DNA of 64,000 nucleotides from Rhodovulum sp. (lineage in GTDB: Bacteria; Pseudomonadota; Alphaproteobacteria; Rhodobacterales; Rhodobacteraceae). Under the pieces are notes generated by a model. The model was given only the letters and a program-made list of their open reading frames with translations. It made no database searches and was not told the origin of the DNA. Shown piece after piece: positions 61,697 through 64,000 of this stretch. The stretch lies in contig JACKKC010000017.1 in NCBI GenBank assembly GCA_020637615.1, forward strand, positions 1 to 64,000. Direction: 5' to 3'. Both the position numbers and the translations under genes were made by a program. Numbering within the stretch: position 1 is the stretch's first letter; every line of letters starts with the position of its first letter.

Positions 61697-63328
61697 ATGG
61701 CAGAGAGCGACATCGCCGACGTTCCGATGGATCCTTCGGTCAACTACGAGATCGGACAGGACAACATCCAGACGTCGCTTGGCCCCTTCGGGCTCGACAT
61801 CCACAACCCGGTCTTTCTCGTCTCCGGGCTCGGCATCCTCGCCTTCGTGCTCGGGACGCTGATGTTCCCGGAAGGCGCGACCACGCTCTTCAACGGCATC
61901 CGCGGCTGGCTGACCAATCACCTCGACTGGTTCTTCATCATCGCGGGCAACGTCTTCGTCATCTTCTGCCTGCTCCTGATCGTCACGCCGCTCGGCAACG
62001 TGCGCCTCGGGGGCGAGGATGCCAGGCCCGACTACAATTATTTCGGCTGGTTCGCGATGCTCTTCGCGGCCGGGATGGGCATCGGCCTGATGTTCTTCGG
62101 GGTGCTCGAGCCGGTCTATCACATGGCGATCTCGGAGCCGCTCGGCGTGCCCTCGCCCTTCGACGCCGACGGCAACCTGATCCCCGAGAACGTGGCGGCG
62201 GCTCGCGCCATGGGCATGGCCGCGACCACCTACCACTGGGCGCTGCATCCTTGGGCGATGTATGCGGTCGTCGGGCTGGCGCTCGCCTTCTTCACCTACA
62301 ACCGCGGCCTGCCGCTGACGATCCGCTCGGCCTTCTATCCGGTCTTCGGCAACCGCGTCTGGGGTCCGACCGGCCATGTGATCGACACGGTCGCGGTCTT
62401 CGCCACGCTCTTCGGGCTCGCCACCTCGCTCGGCTTCGGCGCCGAGCAGGCGGTGGCCGGGCTCAACTATCTCTTCGGTATCCCGAACACCGAAGTCGTG
62501 AAGGTGATCCTGATCATCGCGATCACCGCCGTGGCGACCACATCGGTGCTCAAGGGGCTCGACGGCGGGGTCAAGCGCGCCTCCGAGATCAACATGGTGC
62601 TCGCCTTCATCCTGCTGCTCTTCGTGATCTTCACGGCCGGGGCCGGGCGGATCTTCGGCGATTTCTTCGCCACGCTCCGCGCCTATGTCGGTGAGCTCGT
62701 TCCGCTCTCCAATCCCTTCGGCCGCACCGACGACGGCTTCCGCCACGGCTGGACCGCCTTCTACTGGGCCTGGTGGATCTCCTGGTCGCCCTTCGTCGGC
62801 ATGTTCATCGCGCGCGTCAGCCGCGGTCGCAGCGTGCGGGAATTCGTGATCTGCGTGCTGCTGATCCCGAGCCTCGTCTGCACGCTCTGGATGGCGGTCT
62901 TCGGCGGCACGGCGATCGAGCAGGCCCTGACCAACCCGGACAGCGCGGTCAAGGCCTATGTGATCGACAGCTACAGCCCGGAGCTCTCGCTCTTCGGCAT
63001 GCTGTCGGAACTGCCGCTCGCCTCGATCACCTCGGTGATCGGCATCATCCTGGTGATCGTCTTCTTCGTCACCTCGTCGGATTCCGGCTCGCTCGTCATC
63101 GACACGATCACCGCCGGCGGCAAGACCGACGGGCCGCTGCCGCAGCGGGTTTTCTGGTGCTTGCTCGAGGGATTGGTGGCCATTGCGCTGCTGCTCGGCG
63201 GCGGGCTCGCGGCCCTGCAATCCATGGCGGTGGCGACGGGCTTTCCCTTCGCGGTGCTGCTGCTCCTGATGTGCGTGGCGGTCTGGATGGGGTTGCGCGC
63301 CGAGCGACGCGGCAAGTCGCTCGGCTGA
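61697..63328 (+). CDS. BCCT-family betaine/DMSP transporter
   Basis: 543 residues, twelve spans. Conserved BCCT motifs: AAGMGIGLMFFGVLEPVYHM, YHWALHPWAMYAVVGLALAF, and the signature WWISWSPFVGMFIARVSRGR. Family substrates are glycine betaine, choline, carnitine and DMSP. Starts 186 bases after acuI, separate promoter likely; ends at a hairpin terminator. Substrate is not fixed by motifs alone. Confidence 0.93.
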   Translation: MAESDIADVPMDPSVNYEIGQDNIQTSLGPFGLDIHNPVFLVSGLGILAFVLGTLMFPEGATTLFNGIRGWLTNHLDWFFIIAGNVFVIFCLLLIVTPLGNVRLGGEDARPDYNYFGWFAMLFAAGMGIGLMFFGVLEPVYHMAISEPLGVPSPFDADGNLIPENVAAARAMGMAATTYHWALHPWAMYAVVGLALAFFTYNRGLPLTIRSAFYPVFGNRVWGPTGHVIDTVAVFATLFGLATSLGFGAEQAVAGLNYLFGIPNTEVVKVILIIAITAVATTSVLKGLDGGVKRASEINMVLAFILLLFVIFTAGAGRIFGDFFATLRAYVGELVPLSNPFGRTDDGFRHGWTAFYWAWWISWSPFVGMFIARVSRGRSVREFVICVLLIPSLVCTLWMAVFGGTAIEQALTNPDSAVKAYVIDSYSPELSLFGMLSELPLASITSVIGIILVIVFFVTSSDSGSLVIDTITAGGKTDGPLPQRVFWCLLEGLVAIALLLGGGLAALQSMAVATGFPFAVLLLLMCVAVWMGLRAERRGKSLG

Positions 63329-63339
63329 GGCCGGGGCGC

Positions 63340-63371
63340 GCCGGCCCCTGCGGCGAGCTGCAGGGGCCGGC
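63340..63371 (+). terminator. Hairpin after BCCT gene
   Basis: A perfect 12-bp stem, GCCGGCCCCTGC/GCAGGGGCCGGC, with an 8-base loop, begins 12 bases after the stop. The following CGGCGGATTTG has only a short T run, so it is probably terminator-like rather than canonical. Confidence 0.7.
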
Positions 63372-63416
63372 CGGCGGATTTGAAACCTGCGCGGGGCGGG
63401 CCAGTTTAACCCCGCC

Positions 63417-64000
63417 ATGAGCGATGCCACGCCCGTCCTCTTCTGGTTCCGGCGCGATCTGCGCCTGAGCGACAATCCCGGGCTCGCCGCCGCCTGCCGC
63501 GACGGCGGTCCGGTCGTCCCGGTCTTCTTGCTCGACCCGGAGACCGAGGCGCTCGGTGCGGCGGCGCGATGGCGGCTCGGCCGATCCGTCGCGGATCTCG
63601 GGAGGCGGCTCGAGGCGATCGGCAGCCGCCTGATCCTGCGCCGCGGCCCGGCCGCCGGGACGCTCCTCACGCTGGCGGAGGAGACCGGCGCGCGCGGGGT
63701 GCGCTGGACGCGGCTCTACGCGCCGGAGACTGTCGCGCGCGACCGGCAGGTCAAGGCGCGCCTGGCGGCCGCCGGCATCGGGGCGACCAGCCATCCGGGC
63801 CATCTGCTCCACGAGCCCTGGGAGGTCGGGACCGGCGCGGGCGGCGCCTACCGGGTCTTCACCCCCTTCTGGCACGCGATCGCGCGGCTTGGCCTGGACG
63901 AGCCCTTGCCGGGGATCGGCCGGATCCCGGCGCCGGCGGCCTGGCCGGCATCCGATGACCTGGAGGAATGGCGGCTCGGCGCGGGCATGGACCGTGGCGC
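63417..64000 (+). CDS. phrB: Deoxyribodipyrimidine photolyase, N-terminal part
   Basis: The gene runs off the right edge; about 194 codons are present. VLFWFRRDLRLSDNPGLAAA is the photolyase N-terminal signature; the antenna-binding domain follows with TRLYAPETVARDRQVKA and YRVFTPFWHAI. It repairs UV pyrimidine dimers with light through FADH-. The C-terminal FAD domain lies beyond the window. Confidence 0.92.
   Translation, partial: MSDATPVLFWFRRDLRLSDNPGLAAACRDGGPVVPVFLLDPETEALGAAARWRLGRSVADLGRRLEAIGSRLILRRGPAAGTLLTLAEETGARGVRWTRLYAPETVARDRQVKARLAAAGIGATSHPGHLLHEPWEVGTGAGGAYRVFTPFWHAIARLGLDEPLPGIGRIPAPAAWPASDDLEEWRLGAGMDRG

Overview
The window comes from a high-GC alphaproteobacterium, very probably a Rhodobacterales (Rhodobacteraceae) member. 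The evidence is the murA-DUF2948-hisD-UPF0262-infA-maf-rng gene order, the xdhABC/NCS2 purine cluster, an AcuI-type reductase beside a BCCT transporter, a LuxI/LuxR locus and protein families typical of that order. Species cannot be fixed from the sequence.

Layout. 0.2-1.9 kb: a cobalamin riboswitch followed by cbtB, cbtA and a DUF1636 gene (B12-controlled cobalt uptake). 2.1-8.2 kb: xdhA-xdhB-xdhC and a purine permease, ended by a rho-independent terminator. 8.4-11.7 kb: mazG, an M20 amidohydrolase, an SDR and a small hypothetical gene. 11.8-17.5 kb: a leftward housekeeping operon (a 52-aa protein, murA, DUF2948, hisD, UPF0262, infA, maf, rng). 17.6 kb: tRNA-Thr(GGT).

17.7-28.9 kb is accessory DNA between tRNA-Thr and guaA. 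Its left half is a leftward, tightly overlapping phage-derived operon (terminase small subunit, short hypothetical proteins, an AlpA-like protein, a 29-aa membrane microprotein, a GIY-YIG endonuclease). It is flanked by a frameshifted DUF4145 gene and a MltR-domain fusion. Its right half is the remnant of a trb-type conjugative element: the 3' end of trbF, then trbG, trbI, DUF2274, an AlpA-type regulator and a P4-type integrase beside the 3' end of guaA.

28.9-44 kb: guaA, a broken MFS transporter, then a rightward gene set: opine-dehydrogenase-like enzyme, a polyamine-type ABC transporter whose binding-protein gene is frameshifted, a UroD-like protein with a zinc methyltransferase motif, and a beta-hydroxyacid dehydrogenase. 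An XRE regulator, luxI, a frameshifted luxR, a divergent LuxR-type protein without a DNA-binding domain, and a non-pyrrolysine MttB-family methyltransferase follow. 44.3-46.6 kb is a De Ley-Doudoroff-type sugar cluster (aldolase, kinase, SDR dehydrogenase). 46.7-57 kb holds a flavodoxin, a bactofilin-like membrane protein, a DMT exporter, an FAD-linked 2-hydroxyacid dehydrogenase, DenD, a DUF3300-DUF2950 pair and a hybrid histidine kinase. 57.2-60.4 kb is an ECF sigma/anti-sigma pair divergent from an exported subtilisin with a long Asn/Gly tract. 60.5-64 kb is acuI, a BCCT transporter and the start of a photolyase gene.

A notable global pattern: five genes carry single-base frameshifts in short homopolymers, one of them also has a nonsense codon, and all lie between 17.8 and 41.6 kb. 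No housekeeping gene in the window is interrupted.
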